Shown one piece after another: positions 23,001-35,100 of a DNA stretch of 64,000 nt. A program made the position numbers and the translations under genes. A model generated the notes under the pieces. That model had not been told where the DNA came from and made no database searches. It saw only the letters and a list, made by a program, of their open reading frames with translations. The stretch is from positions 248,001 to 312,000 of the forward strand of contig WOFQ01000037.1 of the NCBI GenBank assembly GCA_012184525.1, written 5' to 3'. Source of the DNA: Xenoacremonium recifei (Eukaryota; Ascomycota; Sordariomycetes; Hypocreales; Nectriaceae). Position 1 is the stretch's first letter. Every line of letters starts with the position of its first letter.

Positions 23001-25104
23001 GTTTGGGGACGCCTGAACGCACTTACAGGAGGGGACAGGGGGACGTCGACAAACAAGCATTTCACGGTCGGCGAGATCATGGAGCATGTCCTAGACGATG
23101 AATTGTGGGTGCTAAAGGAAGAGGGTGAAGACATCGCGATCTATGATATTTCAGGTATGTTTACTGTCGGCAAATTTGAACGGTTTGAAGACTAACATCA
23201 CCCAGCGGCCACGACCAAGCGCAAGTTGACTTCGGAACAACTGGACGAAATGTTAGAGCCTTCCGAGTACGGTTATGTCCTTAATAGAAAGGGTTCAAAG
23301 CAGTTCGGTTCTGAGCATGTTCGAAAGGTCGGATATGTGGTTCAGTGGATGCATGAGGCTGATGTTGCAGAGCGCGATGGTCAGGATGGACGACCGATCT
23401 GGATAACTCTAGGGTTGGACGTATTCAATCTCACGGGTACGTACACTTCAACCCAAATCCCATGGATTCAGCACCCTGATATTCTCTGTAGGTTTCAATT
23501 ACAGCTTCAGCAAAGTTGTTCCAGCCCTAAGCAAGGCCGATCGTAAAGATCTCAAGGCCGTTTTGGAAAGCAAGCCTGGCGGTAGTCCCATGCCAGCTCT
23601 GGTTGCGCACGAAACACTCAGAACCAAAATCAACCCCATTAGGGAGCTTCTAGCACACTCGCGGGTCGGTCGACTGCGAGAGAACAAGACGCCAGCAACC
23701 TCCGATCTGATCTTTACTAGAGAAGAAGTCGGATGGTATGCGTTCAAGGAAACAGGCCTATACACCATCATCGGGGAGGATGTATATGACATGACGGGTG
23801 AGTTTTGCCGACGTTTCGAGAGCTTTTTGCTAACAATGTCAGATTATATGGAGTTTCATCCTGGAGGGAAGCAGATCCTTCAAAAAGCAGGCGGACGCGA
23901 TTCGACGGAAACCTTCATGGAATCCCACAGCGACACTGAAGCGACCCTCCGCGAGAATCAACACCTCCGCATCGGCAGGGTCGTTCACACCGTGCCAAAC
24001 CCCAAGCCTCTTGCCGAGGACGAATTCGAGTTCAACTCCCACATCTACAAGCTGACGGGGAAACTTGGTCAAAGGGTGAAGCAATACTTTGGAGGAAAGG
24101 TCATCACTGAGGAATTCCTCAGCGAGAGCCAAGCTTACTTCTACCCGCTTCGCCGCGTTCCTCTGGAATCTATTTGGCGATGGCGGAATCTCGGCTCACT
24201 GTTGACGCGGCCCAAGAACTGCATCGCAAAACGGGAACGGAGTAAGAAGTTGAAGGAGATTACTCCTGAGGAGTTGAAGATGTGTGATGGTGACGAGGGC
24301 GATGACTGGTATAACGAGGGGTGGATGGCGGTTGGGGACGACGTGTACAATATGACCAGTAAGTCATGTCCTCTTTATGTGTATTGTCCTTTGGCTCATA
24401 AACCACCCCGACAGCTGTTCTACGGTATGCCGAAAACAGCCTCAGAAGTCGCCTCAAGCCATTCGCGGGAAATACTGTCTGGTCTCAAACAGTCCGCGAC
24501 TTCATCAAGAAGGAGTATCCCTTCCGGAAGATCGCCAAACTTCCCAACAGACCCCGTGGGCGAGAAGGAGGGAGATCACCAGGCACACTCCAAGACGGGA
24601 CGGTACTCGTCAACAAGCCAAAACTTTGTAAGTACTTGACTGGCTCAGTGACAAGGGACCTACCTGACACATGCAGTATTCAAAGGGCTATCACAACTGG
24701 GTACCTCAACTCCAGCCCCTGAATCTACACAAACCAACACCGCCATCTCAGCTCGCCAAGCACACCTCAAACGCAACCGCTCCCCCTCACCCCCCAACTA
24801 CACCAAACGCCGAGCTCTCTCCGCAACCGCTCACCCCGACATCGTCCAGCACGAGCTCACCACCCTCCGCCGCACCATCCAACACCCAAGCGAGACATCC
24901 CTCCCCCCCTCCGCCTCAGAATCACTAACCATGATGGACGACCACATGTGGAAACTCATGCCCCTCGCCGTATGGTCCAACTCCGCGCCCGCAGACCGTC
25001 AACGCCGCGGACAGGAGGAGCGTCACCGAACCGACATCGAAACCGAGCGGGCGACCAGGGCCGAAGCATGGCGCCGTGTGCAAGTCGCCCTGTTTTCCAG
25101 CTGA
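20049..25104 (+). CDS. Degenerate zincin-like domain fused to cytochrome b5-like array
   Basis: Ten exons (20049-20830, 20881-21517, 21575-21592, 21640-21684, 21732-23154, 23206-23436, 23492-23797, 23843-24358, 24415-24627, 24677-25104) encode about 1532 residues with every junction in frame. The N-terminus is acidic and disordered with a short collagen-like run (GPSGPSGPTGPSG). Residues ~240-620 match the zincin-like domain of the 8621-12753 gene, but the HExxH site reads RGFLR (MVRGFL|RAI), so zinc catalysis is probably lost. SFEDEK, FENAVFGG and FWEVEVPRF are retained. From about residue 930 onward come at least four cytochrome b5-like units. One is canonical: DYMEFHPGG with His at ~1153 and a second His at ~1176 (ESHSDTE), the spacing of bis-His heme b5. 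The others lack HPGG. The Arg-rich C-terminus is disordered. Function unknown; heme binding by one unit is likely. Confidence 0.78.
21575..21592 (+). other. 18-base microexon at the degenerate zinc motif
   Basis: Flanked by CAATCATAG and GTAAGTTC, it encodes MVRGFL in phase 0. It covers exactly the position of the first four residues of HExxH in the related gene. Skipping it would delete six residues without a frame shift. Confidence 0.75.
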
Positions 25105-25857
25105 ACGGACGGATGCCTTGCCTTTTTACGGTTGACGGACTGCGAACTCCGTTTCCCTCCGCCGTGATCCCCCCGGTTGAGCTCCCCGGCTCCCGCCCCG
25201 CGCCGCTCCGGCCTCCGCACAGTCTCCGCACTGTATCCTGCTCTTCACCACCATCAGAACTGTCTCTCACCAACAACTCCCCTTCTAGAAAGCGCCTCAT
25301 CATGCATCCCCAAACCTGGGGGATCGCCTGCCCAATCGGAAGCCCCGACGCTCCGTCTGCAAGCCACGTCGATCCTCCGGTTCGACGGCTGCATAATATC
25401 GGGCGAGCGAGCGGCCTTCCCTGGTCTGTCTAAGTTGCAATGGCTGGCTGGTGCGTTGCTGACCAGCAGGCATCAGCATTTCCCCAGGGTCCGGACATGG
25501 ATCGGGATTTCGTCAGCCCACCCTCTGTTAGACGCAACGTTAATCTCTCGCCTGGCCTGCCTCGAAAGAGCTGTGATAACCCCCCCTTCTTATCTGGCGG
25601 TGCAGATCCCTGTCTGCATTGTCTGGGGCCGAGAGATAAGGCACTGCAAGGGCAGCGGGCGATTTGGAGATGATAATGTCACAATATTTGTTCACACACA
25701 TCATTCACACGTAACTCAGATAGCCTAGTTAGACGCCGTCGTGGGATATGCAAATCATCGTGTTCATCAACGTCCTATCTCCTTGGGTATATGATATGTA
25801 TGTCCACTACTGCCGCTAGGGCGCTATCCAATCGATCGTGTATCATGAATGGCAAGT
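25105..25857. other. Convergent intergenic region
   Basis: Between the cytochrome b5-array gene (+) and the permease gene (-). Contains both 3' UTRs. Frames here are short and without recognisable features. Confidence 0.5.
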
Positions 25858-27721
25858 CTACAGCTCCTGCTCCTCGATATACGTGTTCTTGCGGCGTCGA
25901 ATGCCCACCATGTGACCCATCTCCTCCCAGAACCCTGTCGGGGGTGTTGTGAACGACGCCTCATAAGCATCCACCACGGGCCGCTCCCACACCAAATCGA
26001 CCTCGTGGGGCCGCATCCAGCGGGTCCTCTTGATGAGCTTCCATCCGATGAACAGAACAGGCGCCACAATTTGCATTGTGTAGTTGGAGAAGAAGTTGGA
26101 CACGCTCCAGGGCTTGAACGACGTGTAGCCGTAGAAGAGGACAATGACGGACTGGAAGAACAGCGCAATGTAAGCGCAGTAAGGCTGGAAGTAGCCAAGG
26201 TATGGCAGGCGCGTGCGGTCAAAGCCCTGTGCCTGAGTTGCTCGGTAGTAGCAGATGAAGGTGATGGACATAACCAGGTAATCGATGAGGCCGCCAGCAG
26301 TCATCAGGTTAACGAGCCACGTGAGAACCTTGGAAGAGCCGTTTGAAAGCTGGAGGAACGAGAGCATCGGGAAGCACATGGTGACGCAAAAGCACCAGAT
26401 GGGCACACCGTTTCGCGTCGTCTTGCGCAGGAATCGAGGAGCACGGCCCTCGAGGGCCAGACTGTAGAGCGATCGAGTAGCACAGTACGTGTAGGTGTTT
26501 CCTGCCGAGAAAATCGATGTGCACATGAGGGCATTCACGATGTGCGGTAGAACCTAGCCGTGTCAGCAACAATCACAATTAGATGTCCCCGAATCCCATA
26601 CCTTAATTTTCAGCCGTTGCATGGCAATAACGTAGGGAGAAGCCGCAGCCGTTCCGCTGCCACTACCACTTCCAAAGTAGATGTCGTAGAGCGTCGAATC
26701 GTTGTAAGGGACCACGATGCCAACAGCCAGGGACCCAACGATGAAGAAGAAGCAGAATCGGTAGTAGACGGTCTTGAAGGCAGCCTTGATGTATACACTA
26801 GGTCGCTTGGCCTCCGCAGCTACCATTGAAATATACTCGGGGCCGACGACGGTGAAGGAAGCACTCCAGAGGGCAGCCAGGAAGCCCTCGAAGCGGCCCG
26901 TCGCACCAGTAGTGAGGTACTCGTTGAAGGAGCCTGGGTTCTGCCAGTATCTGAAGCCATATGCATCATGCTCGGGGTTTCCGCCAACCATAGTAATAAA
27001 GGTGAAGCAGAACAGCATGAAGATCAAGATCACCTTGCCGCCAGACAGCCAGAATTCAGCCTCGCCATAAGCGCGAACAGCGAGAATGTTGATGCAACTA
27101 CAATAGCACAAAGTTTCAAGGTTAGCACACAACCTTATCGATCACAATTGCAAAGGGAAGCAGCAAAAAGTCCCTGTATGAGGGAGTCGCAAGATAATTG
27201 TCACATCACAGAGAAGGAAAGGGCTGTTCTTACGCATAGAGAACAATCACACCTGCACAGATGCCAGCCATGGGGCCAGGGTTCGTGAGGCTAGAATCCC
27301 AGAACGACAGAACCAAGTTCAAAGCGGTAATCTCGAAGGGGATAAGCAGTGCCTCGTAGAAGTAGAAGTTCCAGCCAGCCATGAAACCGAGGGCATCGTC
27401 GCACCAGTGACCAGCGAGACGAATGAAGCCACCAGAGACGGGCATGAAGGTCGACATCTCGGCGATGGAGTTGTTGACCAGGGCCAAAATGCACGAGTAG
27501 ATGGTGTAGGCAAGGAACAAGCTGCCAGGACCACCCTTGGCGAGACCACCACCGATACTGACGAAGAGCGCAGTACCAATGGAGCCACCAATGGCGATCA
27601 GCTGGATCTGGCGATTGTCGAGTCGACGCTGAAGACCGTCGGCATTCTCAGCCGCCTGGGAGACGCCCAGCTCCGGGCTGCCGGGGGCGTCATACTTGAC
27701 GTTCTTCTCCTCGTCGGACAT
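25858..27721 (-). CDS. Amino-acid permease (YAT/APC family)
   Basis: Exons 27721-27234, 27097-26602 and 26553-25858 give 559 residues, the usual size for fungal amino-acid permeases. After a hydrophilic N-terminus (~35 residues) the first membrane helix carries IAIGGSIGTALFVSIGGGL, the substrate-binding glycine-rich segment of the APC superfamily. Hallmark segments follow: VSGGFIRLAGHW, FTVVGPEYISMVAAEA, and SAGNTYTYCATRSLYSLALEG, ending with a soluble C-terminus. About twelve membrane helices can be read. This family imports amino acids across the plasma membrane by proton symport; the sequence resembles Dip5-type permeases more than Gap1, but the substrate is not fixed by what I see. A cluster of AAGTAC motifs lies about 290-430 bases upstream of the start. 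Confidence 0.92.
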
Positions 27722-28011
27722 GGTGTTTTGTGTGTGTTATTGTAAGGATCCGAATCGAGTGTCGCAGGATCTGCAGAGTAGTGGACGACGACTGGGTCAA
27801 GTCCAATTGAGGGAGGGAGGCCGACAAGCAGTGAAGCAAGCAGCAAGGACTAAGACTCCAGAGATCTGGAATCAAAGTCTCACGAGGATGAGGAGAAAGG
27901 ATATGGGGAGAATGAGGAGAGGAGGTTGAAGGGTGGAGGAAGCCAGGAAGAACACAAGAGACGGGGACTGCCAGAGTTATAATGGACGATCAGGATGGTA
28001 GGATGGCTGCG

Positions 28012-28147
28012 AAGTACAGGCAGGCAAGTACCGCTCGCCAAGGTACACAGCATTCTCCTCGCGCAGTACCTCGCCCACCCGCTCCCACCTGCGCTTCCCA
28101 CAAGTACCAGGCGCAAGTACCCGGCCGCAACACCACAGCGCAAGTAC
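28012..28147. promoter_or_regulatory. Cluster of AAGTAC motifs upstream of permease
   Basis: AAGTAC occurs at 28012, 28026, 28102, 28115 and 28142, and the related AAGGTAC and CAGTAC at 28040 and 28064, all on the + strand within 136 bases. Two copies share the longer form GCGCAAGTAC. The position 290-430 bases upstream of the permease ATG suits a regulatory array. The binding factor is unknown. Confidence 0.4.
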
Positions 28148-29538
28148 TTCCAGTCCTCCAGCAATCGAATCGCCTCCGCTCCCCCACTCCTGCTGCTGTT
28201 AGGGCCCCCAGCTAAGAAGTTGGGCAGGGCGACTCCACTATCTGCTTCCTTGGCGTGCAAGGCATGGGGAGACGGAGAGGCGAGCCAGGATGAGATGGGG
28301 TCTGCGTGGAAAAAACAAGGTGCGGCTTGACCTCATTCGCGTTCCTTCGAGGCTGCCAGCCGTCGGGGTTTTTTCAGAGACGGCCTGGCCGAGAGCCTTG
28401 TAACCTTCCACTGAGGTGGTGGTGGAGAAGAGACCTTGACATGTCGGGTGTTTTCTTTCATTCCATTCCAGGTGTCTCGAATGTCTGATTGCGACAAGGC
28501 AGTATGGAAATCTCCAGCACACAAAGCAATGCTGGATCGCAGCATCAACTCAAGTTTTCATCCATGGCGGCGCATGTAAGCTGTACGTAAAACCACTTAT
28601 AATGACGACGAGGAAGTGCAGAGCTGAGTCTCAAAGTGATCCAATGAGAGGGACACTCGCTTCCTTCAGACTGGTACTGCAGGCACTCCGCCTCCAACCG
28701 TCCTCCCCCAATTAATCCTCTTGTGGGTTGAGATCTTCAGTGGCAGAATCGACGTCTCCAACCCTTTGTTGGTACCGCTTTGCAGTTTGCAGGAGAGGCC
28801 CTGGTCAATCAGGGTCTCGATGACACTCTATCCCCCATCTCCAATGAGCCCCAATCTCAGGGTTCCCATTGCTAATCACTCAGTTTCTCACCATTGTACC
28901 AAGAGATGCCGTATGAACCTCACAAGACTCTCTTCATGTCATCCTCCCATCCGAAAATGGCTTCTTTAACCCGACGTCTTATGCCAATGCCTTGCCTAGC
29001 TTCTTCGTGAGCCGGTGGGGACACCATCTCAATCGCTGACTCCCCCTGTTCGCGTCCTCGTTCCCTGGCGCTATTGTCCCTGGTTCCTCGGAGGTGTAAG
29101 CTCCCCCATTCAAGAGCCAGTGAGGGTGTCGTCAAGTGCACTTACGACAACGTCGTTATCGCATCGTGGGGTGACTCGTCTCGCCTGGCTTCTTGCTAGC
29201 ATGGCATGGGAGGCGTCTTCGACAGGTCTGGATTCACTGAGGGGAAGCACAGTCTCTTCCGAGCCATCTCTGCAGACACAGAGGCCAGAGGATGCCCTGC
29301 AGCGACCCCCGGATGCAGTGTCCTGACAAGGTTGACTGCATGGGTGCTCCTCATGGGTTGTGCCTTGGGGTCCTGATCCCTCCCGCAACCCTACCCTCCC
29401 CTGTCTCCAACGGCAGCATTGAGTTTGCTGAACCAGAAAGACCCCGAGCACCCCAACACCCCTCATCGGGCCACTTGCGTCCAAACAACCAAGTCACATT
29501 GCTGCAAGCGGCTCGAGTCCCTCGTTAACACATACAAG

Positions 29539-29554
29539 TACTGTACGTACAGTA
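29539..29554. repeat. 16-base perfect palindrome
   Basis: TACTGTACGTACAGTA is its own reverse complement. It stands in non-coding sequence between the permease and TTC27-like genes. It could be a site for a dimeric DNA-binding protein; this is inference. Confidence 0.8.
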
Positions 29555-32189
29555 ATTGCGAAGGGGCCAGCATGGAGCGGGACGCGACGCGGGACCACTT
29601 CCACTTCCACTTCCTTTCCACTTCCTCATGGCCCCAGAGCCAAGAGCACGCCGGGAGCCATACGTCATAACTCGGCCACCTGCCCCATTGGGTCTTTTGC
29701 AAGAGAGACGCCCCGGGGATGACACGGCTGAGGCGCTTTGATGCCACCACTGTAGCGGGCATCAGGCGCTTGTTGCGCTGTGGTGGTGGCCTGTGGTCGA
29801 TTCCATCGCACTCCAGGGCTGGGGCTCCCGCCAAACTGCCGTTGAAGGGGCCGCCAGAATCTCGCCTTTTCCAACCGTATCTCTTGGTGTGGTGTCGCGT
29901 GCTCCATCCCCCAAACTTGCCTTGCCCACAGCGCATTGCCACGGGGCTAGGTGACAGCCTCTCCGCCTCCTACTGCCATGTTTCGCCGCTTGACTGTTTC
30001 GGCCGTATTCCGTACCCCGTCCGTATAGAGTTGTCACGATTTTTCTCCTTACTCAGTTGTCTTTGTTCCTCTAGCCAATCATGGCTTCAACGCGGATGGG
30101 TATCAGCCTGGGGCGTCCGCACGCATCTAGTCAGCCTTGGCGACCTCGACGTCACTCTCAGGCGGCTTTGACATTTCATCGTAACTCGAAAAAATTGGCG
30201 TTGCTCGACGCAGTTTGATGAGTCGATAACGCTGGTGTTAGCATTAAACGATGGCCAGATGCCTCGAAGGGGTCCCCTTGCATACCCATTCTCGAGTAGT
30301 TGCTGGCTTGTACACACGCCTGTAGACATCGTTGACGAACACCTCCCAAGATTTGATCCATTGCAGCGCCAAAGGCCGCCTGCCGCTGTACGGTAACAGC
30401 GTCCCGGGTGGAGCGTCTAGCGAGCCTTGGCCCTGGTTCGTTTAGACGCACACTGTGCTCGAGTCGAACGTGTTTGCGGGACGGATTCAGCACAGTTCCA
30501 AACACCCCAGCAGTCATTACTTGGTCTCCATAATTTCCACGGTGGTGCGGCAGAACCCACTTGACGGATTTTTCCCAAACGTGGTCAACGGAACATCTTA
30601 CGAGGACGGAGTCTGAACTCCATCTCGAGACCGAGTTGGTTCTTGAACCGTTCTGACGCCGTAACCTGATATAAGATGCGGCTGATACGCTGCTGAGCAA
30701 GGCATCAGATTGCCAGGAAAGGCTCGATTATCCCGTCTGCTACATTGGCGGAGAAGGAGTTAGTGGCGGGACGGAACATTGCGCTTCATGAGCCTTACCG
30801 GATCTCGGCAGGGCAAATGGCTTCGCAGAGGCGCGAATTAATATTTCACAAAGCCTCTATCGGACGAGCAACAGGCGTCGCAGTCCTGTTTCTTCGATCC
30901 GATGAGATGAAAACCTCGTTCAGAGGACGCTAAGAATCCGCCAAGAGCCAGTTCTGCACTCTCATTGCTCTGTGGGAAGCCAGCGTCTCAGTGCCACAGG
31001 CCTCCATCGATCCATAGCTCCATTGCGGTGCATAGCGCGCAGTTGAGAGGCAATAGACGGGAAATAAGTCGAATACGGACGACTCGAGACCGTCCAGGGA
31101 CGTTGGCGTTTGTCACCGGCTTGTGTCTCCGAAACGTCATCATTGGGTACGTGCCGTAACGAGACCCGTTTCTCACCGTACTTTTTTTCACGCTTTTTTT
31201 CTCCTCGGCAACCTTTTCAGCAGGGTCCTCCATGACTCTAGGCCGATTAGGTAAAAACGGCGCAACGAGCGCTAAGCCAGAGACATCACAGGTGAATACG
31301 GTCTGTGGTCAAGTTTCCTTGCTATAGAAATGTGAGTACAGAGAAGACAGAAGATGGGCCGGGGCCAGGAAAGTTTGGTCATGAACTCACCCTGCAGGGC
31401 TTTCATGATCAAGCTCAGCCTCAAGTAGACAGCATTGCAGTTTACTGCCCTGGGCTGCGTTGTAGCAACAAGGTCCTCAGATGGTTGATTTGCGTAAGAT
31501 CAAATAAATCAAGTTTGTGGGATGAAAAGTTTAAGAAAATATGCTTCAGGCAGGAGATCAGATGAAAAGATGGAACCTGTGCCTTCATCGTGCTTTCCTC
31601 CCATATCCTAACTTCCTTCCATCTCATGAGAAGTTACCCCGCCCCCACCATAATTTTTTCTTTATCGTGATACACATATCTATCGATAACCATCAACGAC
31701 GTATGAAGGCATCCTAAGACTTCTGCGGACATCAAAAGCGAAGGAAACCAACTTCACGATCTGGCTTCTAGGGAATTTGGCCCCCAATAATTTTTGATTG
31801 GACGTGGTGCAACCAACCGACTGGAGGCCTAAGGCTGACTCTCTACCCCGCCTCAGCCAGGCTTCAAAATATCATCTCCCCAGAGCCTCAACCACGCACG
31901 CTCCTGGACTCCGGCTCTGCAGAGGAGAATCTCCGCGAAAGATCTGATTCCCATTTCCTCGCCAGGGCTAGACCTCCCGGACCCCGGAGCCGGACCCGCG
32001 CTTGAAGTGCGGCGATCTGCGGGCACGAATTTGACGGGCTCCGAAAATCCAGAAAAAAAAGTTGCAGCGCCGCTTCCAATACTGTATCGCGACCCCAACG
32101 TCACTACAAGGCGTTCAGCCTACGAACTTCCCTATCGAATCTAAAGCTCTTATTCACATTTGATCTCAGCTGTCGACCGGCTCATCGCC

Positions 32190-35100
32190 ATGGCCGACGC
32201 CAACTGGTGCGGCGACGCCCTGCGCACCGGGCAGTATGGCTCCATCCTGCTCTCAACCAGCCCGGTAGCGGACCAGCTGATCGAAGCATTCGCATCTCAT
32301 CTTGTTCTTGCTTCTTCTTCTGAGCCCCAGAATAAAGAACCGGTTCCCGAAATTAGCCAGCTAGATCAAGCTGAGACTTTCGCTGTAGCCTTGGCAGCTT
32401 TCAACGCCTTTCTTCAGGCCAACGTCACAGGTCCTGTGCTTCCAGAGGCAGATGCGCTCGATGCTCGCTTTACCAAAGCTTATAATAGTGCTCAAGGAGA
32501 CGGAAGCCAGGCCACTATTGAAGATCTGAGGAAGACTTGTTTGAGATATCTTGAAGTCGATGGCGTTTCACCTTATGCTTACATCCCTCATCTGGAGTTG
32601 TTTGCTCTGGCCAAGTTCATCATCTCCGAGAAAATGAACGTCGCCGATCAGAAGACGGTTGAGATTCCTTCTTCGGAGTCCTTAAACACGTTTAGCACCC
32701 AGTGGACCTGGCTCCGGGTGCACGTTTGGCACTACAAGCTCTTGACACAGCCAAGTCTGGGCCCCGGCTCGAACTTCACCCGCAGTTCACAATGGAGCGA
32801 TGTTCCCTCTCTTGCTAGCACAATTCTTGACGGGATTGACGCTGTTCAGAAGGAGGTCTTTGGTGATGAAATCTGGGCTGAGGATGACTCCTGGAGCCGA
32901 AACGGCAAGGTCCAATTTCTTCTCGAGGCTTCCAACAACTACATCCTGCTTGGGCGCGACGACAAAGCCAAGGAGGCCTTGAAAGAAGCAACACAAGTGA
33001 GCGGTCTAGCATATGCCCTCTCCGGTGCTCTCGGTAAGAGGACCAGATTCCAGGAAAAGAGCACGAGTCAACTGGTCGTTCTCGCAAAAAGCGGCGCAGA
33101 TTCCGCTGGTCCTGCAGAACAGGATGAGGAAACCAGGCCGGATGCACTACAGCTGAACGATGATACCCTTCTTGAAGAGATTCAATTCAACGCGGATCGA
33201 GACAACAACGATTCCGCAAAGATCACAACGTTGCCGCCGGCTCTTGCAGATCTTGCCGCGGACGACCAACCTCAACTCTCTCCCCTCGACCAGATCATCC
33301 TCCTTACCGAAGCCACCTTGAAGGATGCCTTTTCACCACTTGATACCCTAACCTCGGAAGAGGTTCTTCCTTTTGCTGTGAGAGTTATTTCAGACAAGTC
33401 GACGAACTGGCAGATCTACACGCATGCATTGCTCGTCCGATCAAGGATTGAGGTTCATCGGAGCAGAACCGTTGAGCGTGGCGTTCTTCAGCTTCAAGCT
33501 GTTGCCGACCAAGTCCTCACAGATACTACGGCCGAAGCTCAGCAGGGGGAGACTCAGCCGCAGCAAGAAGATGCCAAAGATGAGACCCCTACAATCCAAG
33601 TCAGTGCACCTGACCAAGCTGCCGCACCCGCCGCGTCTCGTTCAGTACCGACCTCGTTTCTGCCCGCTCCCAAGGCTTCAGAGTCCGCTCCCGCTCAAGT
33701 ACGCCTTCAGTACATTCACGCCCTGTCATCGCCTCCTCGATGGCATCTCGAGGCCGAACTCGCCTACGCGTGGACTGGAGTTGGCTCTCTAACTTCAGCC
33801 CTTGAGATCTTCAAACGTCTCCGACTCTGGGCCGAAGTTGCGTTGTGTCTGGCAAGCAGTGCTGCAGCTGATGACGAGGATGGTCGAGGAAGTGGTGGCG
33901 AGGCTAAGGCGAAGGGGATTGTCCGATGGCGTCTCTTCGGGCCCTCTGGCGACTGTCCCGACAAGAACGAGGACACAATCGGAGAAGACATAATGCATCT
34001 CAAACCAGCTGACTTCGCTGGCCCTGAGCGCGTTCCTCCTCCGCCAAATGCGCCCCGTCTGTTCTGTATTCTTGGAGATCTAGAGAATGACCCTCAACAC
34101 TATGAACGGGCTTGGGAGATTTCCAAGCATCGTTACGCTAGAGCACAAAGATCCCTCGGAGAGTACTACTTACAACAAAAGGACTGGGAGAAGGCCCAAG
34201 AAGCGTATAAGAAGGCCACCGTCGTCAACCGCTTGAGCCCCGACATGTGGAGCAGACTCGGCGATATCAACCTCCGTCTTGCACGTTTTGAGGATGCCGC
34301 TGAAGCATTCAGTCGCTCCATCGGTTGTGCCAGTGACACCGCTGGCGGTGAAGATGCAAGGACATGGAGCAACCTGGGCAGTGCTCTCTGGAGTCTGTAC
34401 CTTGAAGTTTGCGAGGAGGAAAAGAACAAAGCCCAACCAAGTGAGGAACCAGCCGAGGATGAGGAAGTCGACGATTCCCCTGAAGACAGACCTTCCAAGC
34501 GCGATCCCGCAACCCTCCTCGCACAGTCCCTCGCCGCATACAAGAAAGGCGCCTCCATCGCCCACGACAGCTGGCAAATCTGGGAAAACGTCCTCACCCT
34601 CGCGTCACGCATCCGCCCCGCGGCCATCCCTGAGATGGTCCTCGCTCTCAAGCACATCATCCGCATCCGCCATTCAGAAGACGAGCTCGACGATGACATT
34701 ATTTCCGCCATGCTCCAAAAATCTGTGCTCTGCAAGGAGAAGGAGCCTGGCACTGGCGTTTACGAACCCCCCCGCGGCTCCCCGGAGCGCCTTATAACGC
34801 GACTCATCGAGGAGGACGTCGTCCCGCTCATCACCAAGCGCTCCGAGCTCTGGGTCATTGTGTCTCGCCTACGAGCCTGGCGCCGCGACTACGCCGGCTG
34901 CATTGAGGCCGCGGAAGCTGGGTGGCGTGCTGCTGTCGGAACCGCTAGCAGAGGTCTTCTCCCCGGTGCGGCCCGCGCCGAGGACGACTGGACTATCGAT
35001 GCTGGGGCTTTTGATATCGTTATTGAGCGTACGGATGAACTTGTTTCGGCGCTTGAGAACTGGGGACCTGAAGTTGAAACGATTGGGCCCCGGTGGAAGA

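Larger units (their letters stand above)
27722..32189. other. Long divergent intergenic region
   Basis: About 4.5 kb between the permease (-) and the TTC27-like gene (+). No frame shows coding character or recognisable motifs. It holds the AAGTAC cluster near 28012-28147 and a 16-base palindrome at 29539-29554. It is long for this gene-dense window, so an undetected non-coding RNA or a rapidly evolving small gene cannot be excluded. Confidence 0.45.

Noticed and set aside
30176..30700. 174-codon minus-strand frame in the long intergenic region
   Set aside because: No recognisable motif, random-looking composition, no support from splice signals.
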